A stretch of 64,000 nt of DNA from DATFQI01 sp963816955 (GCA_963816955.1 CAWFME010000004.1:992001-1056000); one strand, 5' to 3'; shown: positions 55,103 to 64,000, numbered from the stretch's first letter. Notes: generated by a model not told the origin, from the sequence alone. Program-made: numbers and translations.

Positions 55103-57161
55103 TTGCAAGATCTCCTGATCGACCACGGGGTCGTCATCGCCCTGGTGTGTGCCGCGCTCGCCGTGGTCTACGGCGCGGTCACCAGCCGGGCGCTGCTGGC
55201 CCTGTCTCCGGGCAACGCCACGATGCAGAGCCTGTCGTCCGCGATCCAGGAGGGCGCGTCCGCGTACCTCCGCCGCCAGTACACGGTGATCGCCGCCGTC
55301 GGCGTGGTGCTCTTCATCGCGCTGATCTTCCTGCAGGACATCGAGGTGGCGATCGGCTTCCTCATCGGCGGCGTCGCCTCCGGTGCTGCGGGCTTCATCG
55401 GCATGAACGTCTCCGTGCGCTCCAACGCGCGCGTCGCCGAGGCCGCCCGCGGCGGCATCGGCCCGGCGCTGGACGTCGCGTTCCGCGGCGGCGCCGTCAC
55501 CGGCATGCTCGTCGCCGGCCTGGCGCTGCTCGGCGTCGCCGGCTACTACGGCGCCCTCACGTTCCTCTTCGACGTCGAGCCCAAGGACGCGGTCGACGCG
55601 CTCGTGGGCCTCGGCTTCGGCGGCTCGCTGATCTCCGTCTTCGCCCGTCTGGGCGGCGGCATCTTCACGAAGGGCGCCGACGTCGGCGCCGACATCGTGG
55701 GCAAGATCGAGGCCGGCATCCCCGAGGACGACCCGCGCAACCCGGCCGTGATCGCCGACAACGTGGGCGACAACGTCGGCGACTGCGCCGGCATGGCGGC
55801 CGACCTGTTCGAGACCTACGCGGTGACCGCGGTCGCCGTGATGCTGCTCGGCGTCCTGACCTTCGACGCCGCGCAGGCGACGCAGGTCGTGCTGTACCCG
55901 CTGGTGCTCGGCGGCGTCTCGATCATCGCGTCGATCATCGGCACCTTCGCCGTCAAGTCGGCCAGCGGCAACGTCGAGCGCGCGCTCTACCAGGGCGTCG
56001 TGCTCGCGGGCATCATCGCCGCGATCGCCTTCTACCCGGTCACGAACTGGATGATGGACGGCCTGACGCGGCAGAGCGGCGGCGCCGCCCCGAGCGTCGG
56101 CGACCTCTACCTCTGCTCGCTGATCGGCCTCGTGCGTCACCGGCCTGCTGTTCGTGATCACCGACTACTACACGTCGACGCGCTTCTCGCCGGTCAAGAA
56201 GACCGCGGCCGCGTCGGAGACCGGCCACGCGACGAACATCATCCAGGGCCTGGCGCAGGGCCTGCAGGCCACCGCGCTGCCCGCCCTGGTGATCGTGCTC
56301 GCGATCTTCGCGGCCAACGAGCTCGCCGGCATCTACGGCGTCGCCGTGGCCGTGATGGCGCAGCTGTCGCTGACCGGCCTGATCGTCGCGCTCGACGCGT
56401 TCGGCCCGATCACCGACAACGCCGGCGGCATCGCCGAGATGGCCGACATGCCCGAGGACGTCCGCAACGTCACCGACCCGCTCGACGCGGTCGGCAACAC
56501 GACGAAGGCGGTCACGAAGGGCTACGCGATCGGCTCCGCCGCGCTCGCCGCCCTGGTGCTGTTCGCGGCGTTCAAGATCGAGCTCCAGGAGGAGCTCGGC
56601 AAGCCCGTGCTGTTCGCGATCGACGATCCGGAGGTCCTGATCGGCCTGCTGATCGGCGGCCTGATGGTCTGCCTGTTCGCGGCGCTCTCGATGGAGGCCG
56701 TCGGCCGCGCCGGCGGCGCCGTCGTCGAGGAGGTCCGGCGGCAGTTCCGCGAGAACCCGGGGATCATGGAGGGCACGGACAAGCCGGAGTACGGCCAGTG
56801 CGTGGACATCGTGACCAAGTCGGCCCAGCGCGAGATGATCATCCCGTCGCTGATCCCGATCGTCTTCACGGTGATCGTCGGCGTCCTCTCCTACAAGGCG
56901 CTCGGCGGCCTGCTGATCGGCGTGATCGTCGTCGGCCTGTTCTTCGCCATCCTCATGACCGCCGGCGGCGGCGCGTGGGACAACGCGAAGAAGCTGATCG
57001 AGGACGGCGCCCACGGCGGCAAGGGCTCCGAGGCCCACGCCGCGTCGGTGACCGGCGACACCGTCGGCGACCCGTTCAAGGACACCGCGGGCCCCGCCAT
57101 CAACCCGATGATCAAGGTCGCCAACATCGTGGCGCTCCTGATCATCCCGCTCGTCGCCTAG
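55103..57161 (+). CDS. hppA: membrane-bound proton-pumping pyrophosphatase, K+-independent type (one frameshift near 56135)
   Basis: Hydrolyses pyrophosphate and pumps protons across the membrane. Corrected length ~685 residues with ~16 helices. The PPi/Mg site is complete: GGGIFTKGADVGADIVGK, IPEDDPRNPAVIADNVGDNV, GDCAGMAADLFETY, and near the end AAWDN-type GGGAWDNAKKLIE and GDTVGDPFKDTAGPAINPMIK. GNTTKAVTKGYAIGSAAL carries Lys where K+-dependent enzymes have Ala, so it should be K+-independent. One extra C near 56135 (GTG-C-GTC ACC) breaks the frame; the span is 1 mod 3. TTG 55103 is the start. A hairpin terminator follows. Confidence 0.95.
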
Positions 57162-57181
57162 CCGCGCTGCGGATCTGCTGC

Positions 57182-57216
57182 AACGGCGGGCGGCCTGCGG
57201 GCCGCCCGTCGCCGTT
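57182..57216. terminator. bidirectional hairpin after hppA
   Basis: GGGCGGCC (57188-57195) pairs perfectly with GGCCGCCC (57200-57207) around TGCG. AACGGC and GCCGTT extend the stem past a 3-nt bulge. It fills the gap between the convergent hppA and methyltransferase genes. Confidence 0.7.
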
Positions 57217-57825
57217 CTAGCGCCGTACGCCGACGAGCCGGGCGCCGGTGGCGGGCAGCCGCCCCTCGCCGATCAGGCGCTCCTCGTTCTCACGCAGGCC
57301 GGGCGGGAGGTGCCAGCGGTGCAGGTACGGGCCGCGGACGGGCTCGCCGAGCTCGAAGTGCGGCGCCAGGGCGGCGAGCACGTCGTCGAGCGCGTGGATG
57401 TGGCCGCGCATGCCGGCGAGGATGCTCTCCGGCGTGTGTTCGTCGTCGTATCCGGCGGCGCGGCGCTGGTGCAGCCACCAGGTCGTGACGCGCTCGTCGT
57501 AGCGGCGGATGTCCAGCTCGTCGATCGCGAGCACGCCGCCGGGCTCGACCAGCGCCGCCAGCCGCGCGCACGAGTCCGCGAGCGGCTCGACGTGGTGCAG
57601 CGAGACGACGGCGATCGCGGCGTCGTAGCTCCCCGTGGCGTCGATCAGCGCGGTCTGCTCGACGCCGTCGCCGTCCTCGGCCTTCGGGTCGATCGCCCTG
57701 ACCGCGTAGCCGTGCTCGCGCAGCGCCGCGGCGAGCTCGCCCGTGCCCGCGCCGATCTCGAGCACGCGCGCCGGCGGGGGCGGGAGCGCGCCGCGGGCGA
57801 AGGCGAGGACGCCGGGATCGAGCAT
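57217..57825 (-). CDS. class I SAM-dependent methyltransferase
   Basis: A 202-residue enzyme: ARVLEIGAGTGELAAALREHGYAVRAID (SAM motif I near residue 20), DAAIAVVSLHHVEPL (motif IV region) and LVEPGGVLAIDELD. A C-terminal ~80-residue region (WWLHQRRAAGYDDEHTPESI) is probably substrate-binding. Small-molecule methylation is likely; target unknown. ATG 57825 lies 6 nt after TACCGT, part of a palindromic -10 shared with the divergent DUF1697 gene. Convergent with hppA. Confidence 0.82.
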   Translation of the reverse strand: MLDPGVLAFARGALPPPPARVLEIGAGTGELAAALREHGYAVRAIDPKAEDGDGVEQTALIDATGSYDAAIAVVSLHHVEPLADSCARLAALVEPGGVLAIDELDIRRYDERVTTWWLHQRRAAGYDDEHTPESILAGMRGHIHALDDVLAALAPHFELGEPVRGPYLHRWHLPPGLRENEERLIGEGRLPATGARLVGVRR

Positions 57826-57831
57826 CGCGGG

Positions 57832-57841
57832 ACGGTACCGT
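57832..57841. promoter_or_regulatory. palindromic shared -10 (ACGGTACCGT) between divergent genes
   Basis: The 10-bp palindrome gives TACCGT on both strands. On the plus strand (57836-57841) it ends 8 nt before ATG 57850; on the minus strand (57832-57837) it ends 6 nt before ATG 57825. Only 24 nt separate the two start codons. Confidence 0.5.
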
Positions 57842-57849
57842 GCGCGGTC

Positions 57850-58389
57850 ATGCCACGGCAGATCGCGCTCCTGCGCGGGATCAACCTCGCCTCCCGCAAC
57901 CGGGTCTCGATGCCCGACCTGCGGCGGGCGCTCGGCGAGGCGGGCCACGAGGACGTCGCGACGCTCGTGCAGAGCGGCAACATCGTGCTCAGCTCGTCGA
58001 AGAAGCCGGCGACGCTCGAGCGCGAGATCACCAAGCTGGTCAAGGACGAGTTCGGCGTCGACGCCGCGACCGTCGTGCGCACCCGCGACGAGCTCGCCGG
58101 CGTGATCGAGCGCAACCCGATCCCCGACGGGCCGTCGATCCCGAAGCTCTTCCAGGTCACGTTCTTCGCCGCCGAGCCGGACGCCGAGCGGGTCGCGGCG
58201 CTGCTCGAGCAGGACTTCGGCGACGAGCGGATCGAGGTGATCGGCCGCGAGGCCTACGCGTGGCACCCCGGCGGCATCCACAAGTCCAAGCTCGCCCGCG
58301 AGCTCGGCAAGGGCCTGCGCGGCGACGGCACCGCCCGCAACTGGAACACGGTCACGAAGCTGCTCGCGCTCGCCGACGGCGCGGGCTAG
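57850..58389 (+). CDS. DUF1697 protein
   Basis: A 179-residue cytoplasmic protein: QIALLRGINLASRNRVSMPDLR at the start, LVQSGNIVLSSSKKP, FQVTFFAAEPD, WHPGGIHKSKLARELGK and ARNWNTVTKLLAL at the end, which is the full DUF1697 pattern. Molecular function is not known. Its TAG shares CTAG with the convergent small membrane gene. Confidence 0.88.
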   Translation: MPRQIALLRGINLASRNRVSMPDLRRALGEAGHEDVATLVQSGNIVLSSSKKPATLEREITKLVKDEFGVDAATVVRTRDELAGVIERNPIPDGPSIPKLFQVTFFAAEPDAERVAALLEQDFGDERIEVIGREAYAWHPGGIHKSKLARELGKGLRGDGTARNWNTVTKLLALADGAG

Positions 58390-58784
58390 ACCGGCCGGCG
58401 CCGGGCGCCGACCAGCGCCGCGCCCGCCGAAGCGACCAGTACCGCGGCCAGCGAGGCGGTCTGCGCCACGGCGTCGAACGTGGCCAGCGACCCGAGGTGC
58501 GCGCAGTGCCACGCCAGGTGCAGCGCGGAGAACAGCGCGAACGCGCTGCACACCGGCACCACCAGCTCGCGCGAGGGACGGAGCGCGGCCCACGCGAGCA
58601 GCAGCGCGAACCCGACGTAGAACGCGCCGACGTCCGTCACCAGATGCTCGCTGTAGGCCGGCAGCTCCGCCGTCCAGTGGCGCCCGGCGCCGGGGAACCC
58701 GTCGAAGAACGACCGCGGCGCGACCGCGGCCCACGCGCCCGGGTAGGCCGCCGAGACCGCCAGCGCCGCGAGCAGCGCCCGCAT
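58386..58784 (-). CDS. small four-helix membrane protein, hypothetical
   Basis: A 132-residue integral membrane protein with four helices: LLAALAVSAAYPGAWAAVAP, HLVTDVGAFYVGFALLLAWAAL, LVVPVCSAFALFSALHLAWHCAHL and AVAQTASLAAVLVASAGAALV. FFDGFPGAGRHW in the first loop and HxxxH-like histidines in helix 3 (HLAWHCAH) could be functional, but no family is recognised beyond DUF-type membrane proteins. ATG 58784 is one base inside the stop region of the upstream SRPBCC gene, so the two are cotranscribed. Confidence 0.7.
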   Translation of the reverse strand: MRALLAALAVSAAYPGAWAAVAPRSFFDGFPGAGRHWTAELPAYSEHLVTDVGAFYVGFALLLAWAALRPSRELVVPVCSAFALFSALHLAWHCAHLGSLATFDAVAQTASLAAVLVASAGAALVGARRRPV

Positions 58785-59374
58785 CAGCGCTCCACGTGCT
58801 CCGCCCACCAGGCGCGCCAGTGCGCCGCGTCGATCGCCGCGCCGAAGCTCGTCAGCGTCATCGCCGCCGAGCCGGCGGACGGCTTCTCCCAGACCGCGAG
58901 CAGGCCGTCCTTGGTCACGATGCCGGCCTGGAGCTCCGTCCGGTACCAGGGCGCGCCGGGCAGCTCGGCCGCCAACGCCGCGGCGCCCGGGACCGCGTCG
59001 TCCGCGGCGAGGTGCAGCGTCCGGCGCTCGGCGCGGCCGCCGCGCTCGATCGCGAAGCGGAGCTGATGGGCGAACGTGAGCCAGCCCTCGGCGAGGTCGT
59101 CGTAGCCCTCGGCCGGCGCGCCGCGCGTGATCCGCAGCACGGTCTCGACCCCGAGGTCCTCGAGCTCGATCGTGTCGGCCTCCCCGGTGCCGTCGCCCCA
59201 CTCGAGCACGTGGCGGCGGTCGTCGACGGACGCCTCCTGCAGGAAGATCACGTCGATCTCGTGGCCGAGGCCCTCGTAGTCCCACCCGAACCAGCGCGAG
59301 ATCAGCGCGGGCTCGCGCAGGTGGCGCCACACGTGATCGGGCTGCGCGGGGAGGGTGAGCTCGACGACGACCAC
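58784..59374 (-). CDS. SRPBCC-fold (START/AHSA1-like) protein
   Basis: A 196-residue protein. It opens VVVELTLPAQPDHVWRHLREPALISRWFGWDYEGLG, the helix-grip start of the AHSA1/Bet v1 superfamily, with IELEDLGVETVLRITRG and DDLAEGWLTFAHQLRFAIE later. The C-terminal ~80 residues form an extension (GIVTKDGLLAVWEK) likely also START-like. Members bind hydrophobic ligands or assist enzymes; role unknown. GTG 59374 lies 7 nt after TAGGGT on the minus strand, overlapping the thrC -10. Cotranscribed with the small membrane gene. Confidence 0.78.
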   Translation of the reverse strand: MVVVELTLPAQPDHVWRHLREPALISRWFGWDYEGLGHEIDVIFLQEASVDDRRHVLEWGDGTGEADTIELEDLGVETVLRITRGAPAEGYDDLAEGWLTFAHQLRFAIERGGRAERRTLHLAADDAVPGAAALAAELPGAPWYRTELQAGIVTKDGLLAVWEKPSAGSAAMTLTSFGAAIDAAHWRAWWAEHVER

Positions 59375-59381
59375 ACCGCGG

Positions 59382-59391
59382 ACCCTACGCT
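59382..59391. promoter_or_regulatory. overlapping divergent -10 elements (TAGGGT minus, TACGCT plus)
   Basis: Minus-strand TAGGGT (59382-59387) ends 7 nt before GTG 59374; plus-strand TACGCT (59386-59391) ends 9 nt before the thrC ATG 59401. They share two bases. Confidence 0.4.
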
Positions 59392-59400
59392 AGGCCGCCG

Positions 59401-60603
59401 ATGCTTCCCGACGTCCCATCCGCGCTGACCCACCTGGAGGGCTCGGCCTCCGGCGAGACCTACGAGGCCGACCGGCTGATCGGCCTGGACCCGGCCGACG
59501 GGCGGCCGCTGCTGGCCCGCTACGACCTCGAGCGCGCGGCCGCGACGCTCACCAAGGAGGCGCTCGCCGCCCGCCGCGCCGGCGGGCTGTGGCGCTGGGC
59601 CGAGCTGCTGCCGGTGCGCGAGCCCGCCCGCCGGATCCACCTCGGGGAGGGCGCCACGCCGCTGCTCGACGTGCCGCGCCTGAGCCGCGAGCTCGGCACG
59701 ACCGGCCTGAAGGTCAAGGCCGAGGGCCTGAACCCGACCGGCTCGTTCAAGGCCCGCGGGATGGCGGCGGCCGTCTCGCGCGCGGCCGAGCTCGGCGCCA
59801 CCGCGCTCGTCGCCCCGAGCGCCGGCAACGCCGGCGGAGCGCTGGCCGCCTACGGCGCCTACGCCGGGCTCCCGGTCACGGTCGTGATGCCGCGCGACGT
59901 CCCCGCGGTCAACCGCGAGGAGGCGGCCGTGATGGGCGCGCGGGTGATCCTGCACGACGGCCTGATCGACGAGTGCGGAGCGGTCGCGCGCGGGATCGCG
60001 GCGGAGACCGGCGCCTTCGACGTCTCCACGCTCAAGGAGCCCTACCGCGTCGAGGGCAAGAAGACGATGGGGCTCGAGCTGGCCGAGGACCTCGGCTGGC
60101 GGCTGCCGGAGGTGATCGTCTACCCGACCGGCGGCGGCACCGGCCTGGTCGGCATGTGGAAGGCGTTCGCCGAGCTCGAGGCGCTCGGCTTCATCGGCCC
60201 GGAGCGCCCGCGCATGGTCGCCGTGCAGGCCACGGGCTGCGCGCCGATCGTGCGCGCGTTCGAGACCGGCGCGGAGACCGCCGAGCGCTGGGAGGGCGCG
60301 AGCACCCGCGCCGGCGGCCTGCGCGTGCCACAGGCGGTCGGCGACAAGCTGATCCTGGCCGCGCTGCGGGAGTCCGGCGGGACCGCGATCGCGGTGAGCG
60401 AGGAGGCGCTGACCGAGGCCCAGGGCCTCGTCGGCCGGCTGACGGGCGCCTACGTGGCGCCGGAGAGCGGCGCCGCCTTCGCCGCCGTGCGAGCGTTGCG
60501 CGAGCGCGGCGACGTCGGTGCATCGGAGAGCGTGGTCGTCTTCGACTGCGGGATCGGCCAGAAGTACCCGCCGCCTCCCGGGCTCGGAACTGCGGCTGGG
60601 TAG
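59401..60603 (+). CDS. thrC: threonine synthase
   Basis: PLP enzyme converting O-phosphohomoserine to threonine. The 400-residue protein shows HLGEGATPLLDVPRLS, the PLP-lysine segment NPTGSFKARGMAAAVS near residue 117, SAGNAGGALAAYGAYAG, FDVSTLKEPYRVEGKKTMGLELAEDL and the phosphate-binding YPTGGGTGLVGMWKAF. It is the longer-core, single-domain fold II type. ATG 59401 is 9 nt from TACGCT. The last five codons and the TAG lie inside the left arm of the inverted-repeat element at 60587, so the element has set or rewritten the C-terminus (LGTAAG). Confidence 0.93.
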   Translation: MLPDVPSALTHLEGSASGETYEADRLIGLDPADGRPLLARYDLERAAATLTKEALAARRAGGLWRWAELLPVREPARRIHLGEGATPLLDVPRLSRELGTTGLKVKAEGLNPTGSFKARGMAAAVSRAAELGATALVAPSAGNAGGALAAYGAYAGLPVTVVMPRDVPAVNREEAAVMGARVILHDGLIDECGAVARGIAAETGAFDVSTLKEPYRVEGKKTMGLELAEDLGWRLPEVIVYPTGGGTGLVGMWKAFAELEALGFIGPERPRMVAVQATGCAPIVRAFETGAETAERWEGASTRAGGLRVPQAVGDKLILAALRESGGTAIAVSEEALTEAQGLVGRLTGAYVAPESGAAFAAVRALRERGDVGASESVVVFDCGIGQKYPPPPGLGTAAG

Positions 60604-60741
60604 GGGAGGTGAGGGAGCCGCCCGCGACGCCTGCTCCCGACGCGAGCGGTGGATCGATCCCTCTCAGGCACACTAATCCACCGCTCGCGTGTGGAGTGGC
60701 CGCTCCGGCCGACCCTTCGCCTCCCTACCCAGCCGCAGTTC
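60587..60741. repeat. nested inverted-repeat element (~155 bp)
   Basis: Outer arms: 60587-60609 and 60720-60741, complementary over 22 nt with one extra G (core GAACTGCGGCTGGGTAGGG). Inner arms: CGCGAGCGGTGGAT (60641-60654) and ATCCACCGCTCGCG (60676-60689), a perfect 14-bp stem with a 21-nt loop. The whole could fold into one long hairpin. A partial copy lies at 12841-12860. No ORF and no evident target-site duplication. It looks like a MITE/REP-type dispersed element, here also positioned as a possible terminator. Confidence 0.7.
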
Positions 60742-60770
60742 GAACCGGCGTGGGAACCGAGCCCTCGGGG

Positions 60771-60776
60771 TACCGT
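60771..60776 (+). promoter_or_regulatory. putative leaderless -10 element (TACCGT)
   Basis: TACCGT ends 6 nt before GTG 60783 of the subtilase gene. Confidence 0.35.
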
Positions 60777-60782
60777 GCGAAC

Positions 60783-63700
60783 GTGCGCGTTCACAGGGGA
60801 GCAGCGGCGCTCGTCGCCGCAATCGCGCTCGCCACGCCGGCGGTGGCGCAAGCGGCGTTCCCCGGCTCGGACCCCGACGAGTCGGTGCGGCTGAACACGC
60901 CGAACGACCCCGACTTCGACCACTGCGAGTCCGACGACGAGCAGGGCGCCGACTGCTCGAACGTGTTCGCCGAGGAGTACGAGCGCTTCGGATTCGCGCC
61001 GAACGCGAGCGAGAACACCGCGCTCTACAAGAACCCGCTCGACACCGCGCGCCAGCAGGAGCAGAACACCAAGGCGGGCCGCAACCCGCTCGGCCAGATC
61101 CCCGGCGTCAGCGCCGACCGCGCCTGGAAGCGCTCGACCGGCCGGCCCGACGTGCAGGATCGCGATCCTGGACACCGGCATCCGCTGGCGCGAGCCGAGC
61201 CTGCGCCGCAAGGTCGCGCTCAACCGCGCCGAGCTGCCGAAGCCCGACGGCTGCGCGGAGTACGACTGCGACGGGGACGGCGCCTTCACCGTCGACGACT
61301 ACGCGAGCGACCCGCGCGTGTCGCCCGCCGCCGGCAACGACGAGGCTGACGACATCCTCGACGCCTCCGACCTGATCGCCGTCTTCTCGGACGGCACGGA
61401 CGCCGACGCCAACGGCTACGCCGACGACATCGCGGGCTGGGACTTCTTCGACGACGACAACGACCCCTACGACGCCTCGAGCTACAGCTCGGCCTCCAAC
61501 CACGGCACGGGCAGGGCCCAGGAGGCCGGGCAGGAGACGAACGAGGGCGCGGGCGGCACGGGCGTCTGCCCGCGCTGCCAGATCGTCCCGATCCGCGTCT
61601 GGGACACGTTCGTGACCGACACGAACCAGTTCGCGCTCGGCGTCTCCTACGCGGCCGACAACGGCATCCGCATCGTCGAGGCGGCGCTCGGCGGCCTGAC
61701 CAACACGAGCTTCGCCCGCGCCGTGATGCGCGACGCATACGCCCGCGGGGTCTTCATGGCCGTGGTCAGCTCGGACCTCAACACCGCCGACCACAACTTC
61801 CCGACCACCTACGACGAGGCGATGATGGTCGCCGGCACCGTCGCCGACGTGCAGGGGCTGGGCCAGAGCGACGCGGAGGTCGGCGCGTTCCTGGGCGACC
61901 TGGGCATCCCGACCAGCGCGCCGATCGCGACCTGGTTCCGCAACAGCGGCACGACCCAGTACGGCGGCCACGGCCACATCGTGATGCCGGCCGTGACCGG
62001 CTCGGCGGCCACGGGCCAGGCCGCGGGCGCCGGCGGGCCTCGTCGCCTCCTACGGCCTGGAGCGCGGCTACGACCTCGCCCCGAACGAGATCAAGCAGCT
62101 GATCACGACCACGGCCGAGGACGTCGTGCCGGAGAACACCGTCGGCACGGGCACGCCCGACCCGGCCCAGAAGGGCTGGGACCAGCACTTCGGCTACGGC
62201 AAGCCCGACCTCGGGCTCGCGCTGGAGCGGATCGGCCAGGGCCGGATCCCGCCGCAGGCGCTGATCACGAGCCCCGATTGGTTCGAGCCGCTCGCGCTCG
62301 AGCGCCAGGGCACGGTCGACATCGGCGGCCGCGTGTCCGCCCGCGGGGGCGGCGTGACCTACACGGTCGAGTGGGCGCCCGGGATCGAGCCGGCCGAGAG
62401 CGAGTTCCGCCCCGTGGCGGCCGGAGCGGGCGCGACGAACGGCCGCCTGGCGACGATCGACCTGCGGGCCGTGCGCGCCGCGCTCGACGCCAGGCCCGGC
62501 GGCGGCGCCACGAACGACCCGACCGCGCCCCAGAAGGGCCCGGGCGACAAGGACCCCAACGAGCCCGCCTTCACCGTCCGCGTGCGCGCCACCGACGCCG
62601 CCGGCACCCGCGGCGAGGACCGCAAGGTGCTCTTCGCCTACCGCGACGGCACGCTGGCGCCCGGCTGGCCGCGCTCGCTCGCCGGCGGCGGCGAGGCCTC
62701 CCAGCGGCTCTGGGACGTCGACGGCGACAACAAGCTCGACGTCGTGCAGGCCGAGTCCTCCGGCACCCTGCGCGTCGTGCGGGCCGACGGGAGCACGCTG
62801 CCCGGCTTCCCCGTCCGCACCCGGCCGCTGCCCGACGTCCACGCCGGCGCGCCCGTCTACTCGCGCCTCGACGCCCCGCTGGAGCCGCTGCGCACCCCCG
62901 CGATCGGCGACGTCGACGGCGACCGTCGTGCCGAGATCGTCGACACGGCGGGCGAGCACGTCTACGCCTGGGAGCTCGACGGGACGCCCGTCAGCGGCTT
63001 CCCGGTGCGCCTGAACCCCGACTTCTCCCGCCCGCAGGACCGCACGCGCGAGAACCACGTCAAGCGCGGCTTCTTCGCCGCCCCGGTGCTCGCCGACCTC
63101 ACGGGCGGCCCCGCGCTGGAGATCGTCGCGAGCGCCATGGACCAGCACGTCTACGCCTTCGACGGCGCGGGCGCCGCCGTCCCCGGCTGGCCCGTGAAGC
63201 TGCGCGACCCGAGCCTGCCCGGCGCCGAGATCATCACCGCGCCCGCCGTCGGCGACATCACGGGCGACGGGCGGCCCGAGCTGGTCACGCCGACCCAGGA
63301 GTTCGACGACGCCGCGGCCGCGCCCGAGGGCGACCTCGTCTCGATCCTGCGCAGCGGCGTCACGAACGTGCTCGCCAACGCCGCCGGCGGCTCCGGGCGC
63401 ACCTACGCGCTCGACGCCTCCGGTCACGTGCTGCCGGGCTGGCCCGTCAAGCCCAACGGCGCCGTGCCGGACGCCCTGCCGCTGGTCGGCCCGGGCGTCG
63501 AGCACGCGATGGCCAACGTCGACGGCGACCCGCAGCTCGAGGTGATCGGCAACGTGGCCTCGGGCGAGGTCCAGGTCCGCGAGGCCGACGGGCACGTCAA
63601 GACGACGCTCGACCCGGCGCCCGCCACGGGCGAGCACGTCGACAAGAGCCGCGTGCTGAACCTGTTCGAGCACCCGATCGCCGCCGACCTGGACGGAGCG

Positions 63701-64000
63701 CCGGGCGTCGAGATCCTCAAGGGCGGGCTGACGCTCAACGGGCTCGTCAACCTCGGCATCGCGGTCGGCCAGAACCTGCCCTACAACCACGTCCTGCAGG
63801 CCTGGGACTCCACCACGGGTGGCGCGCTGGCCGCGTTCCCGCAGGCGGTCGAGGACTACCAGCTGCTCTCGAGCCCCGCCGTGGCCGACGTCGGCGGCGG
63901 CGCCGAGCGCGAGGCCGTCGTCGGCACCGGCCTCTACCTGCTCCGGGCGGTCAGCGCCTCCGGCGCCGAGCCGCCCGGCTTCCCCAAGTTCACCGGCGGC
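60783..64000 (+). CDS. secreted subtilisin-like protease with beta-propeller (FG-GAP/VCBS) repeats, 3' end outside window; frameshifts near 61158 and 62035
   Basis: At least 1070 residues after correction. Signal peptide AALVAAIALATPAVAQA; a prodomain-like region; then IAILDTGI (catalytic Asp) near residue 125, NHGTG (His) near residue 240 and VTGSAATGQAAG (Ser region) near residue 410. The His and Ser contexts differ from the usual HGTHVAG and GTSMAAP, so activity is not certain. From ~residue 600, repeats such as RLWDVDGDNKLDVVQ, AIGDVDGDRRAEIV, VLADLTGGPALEIV and AVGDITGDGRPELV with PGWP/PGFP segments form an FG-GAP-like propeller. One extra G at CAG-G-ATC (61158) and one at GGC-G-GGC (near 62035) break the frame. 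The reading frame is open to the window end. Confidence 0.8.

Overview
The window is a 64 kb stretch of very GC-rich (roughly 70-75 % by eye) bacterial chromosome, almost fully coding on both strands. Gram-positive high-GC traits point to an actinobacterium: a perfect CGAAC-type LexA box at uvrA, Rex, DivIVA-like and DUF1844 proteins, an LPxTG surface protein and an AftD-like arabinofuranosyltransferase homologue. The gene set suggests the Thermoleophilia/Solirubrobacterales side of the phylum. That placement is inference from gene content, not a database result. I see no tRNA, rRNA, CRISPR array, IS element or prophage.

Layout. 1-375: 5' end of an amino-acid permease. 453-11038: DNA repair and housekeeping (uvrB; two copies of a PrmA-like methyltransferase plus small-partner pair flanking mutY; a DivIVA-like protein; M32 carboxypeptidase; SOS-controlled uvrA). 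11092-19564: LysM/lytic transglycosylase, acyltransferase, ABC-F ATPase, phosphate transport (DUF47-Pit) and a DUF2520-panC-panB pantothenate operon. 19706-25786: family 4 uracil-DNA glycosylase, glycosyltransferases, a secreted glycosidase and a sigma-70 factor behind a near-consensus promoter. 25896-27856: adhesin-like lipoprotein and an orphan sensor kinase. 27898-49526: a long, mosaic surface-polysaccharide region (glycosyltransferases, two flippase modules, O-antigen ligase, YfhO-like and GT-C membrane enzymes, a 1395-residue AftD homologue, a glycosyltransferase-flippase fusion) interrupted by an Lrp/exporter pair and a DUF899 protein. 49567-53399: LPxTG protein, t6A operon (tsaE-tsaB-rimI-tsaD), glutaredoxin and rex. 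53407-64000: GCS2 ligase, DUF1844, H+-pyrophosphatase, small enzymes, threonine synthase and the start of a very large secreted subtilase with beta-propeller repeats.

Two window-wide patterns matter for using this annotation. First, about twenty conserved genes or gene segments are interrupted by single-base frameshifts, and every one I could resolve is a +1 insertion. The reconstructed products are intact, and uvrA, panC and hppA are among them, so I annotate them as functional genes with probable sequence errors. Second, many first-in-unit genes have a TAnnnT -10 element 6-10 nt before the start codon and no Shine-Dalgarno sequence, as expected for leaderless transcripts. This helps choose starts for rex, the YfhO-like gene and one glycosyltransferase. 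Genes inside operons mostly overlap by 4 nt (ATGA/GTGA).

The most promising unexplained items are the duplicated methyltransferase/partner module around mutY, the AftD homologue, the glycosyltransferase-flippase fusion, a nested inverted-repeat element near 60.6-60.7 kb with a partial copy near 12.85 kb, and a 316-bp structured-looking gap before the sigma gene.
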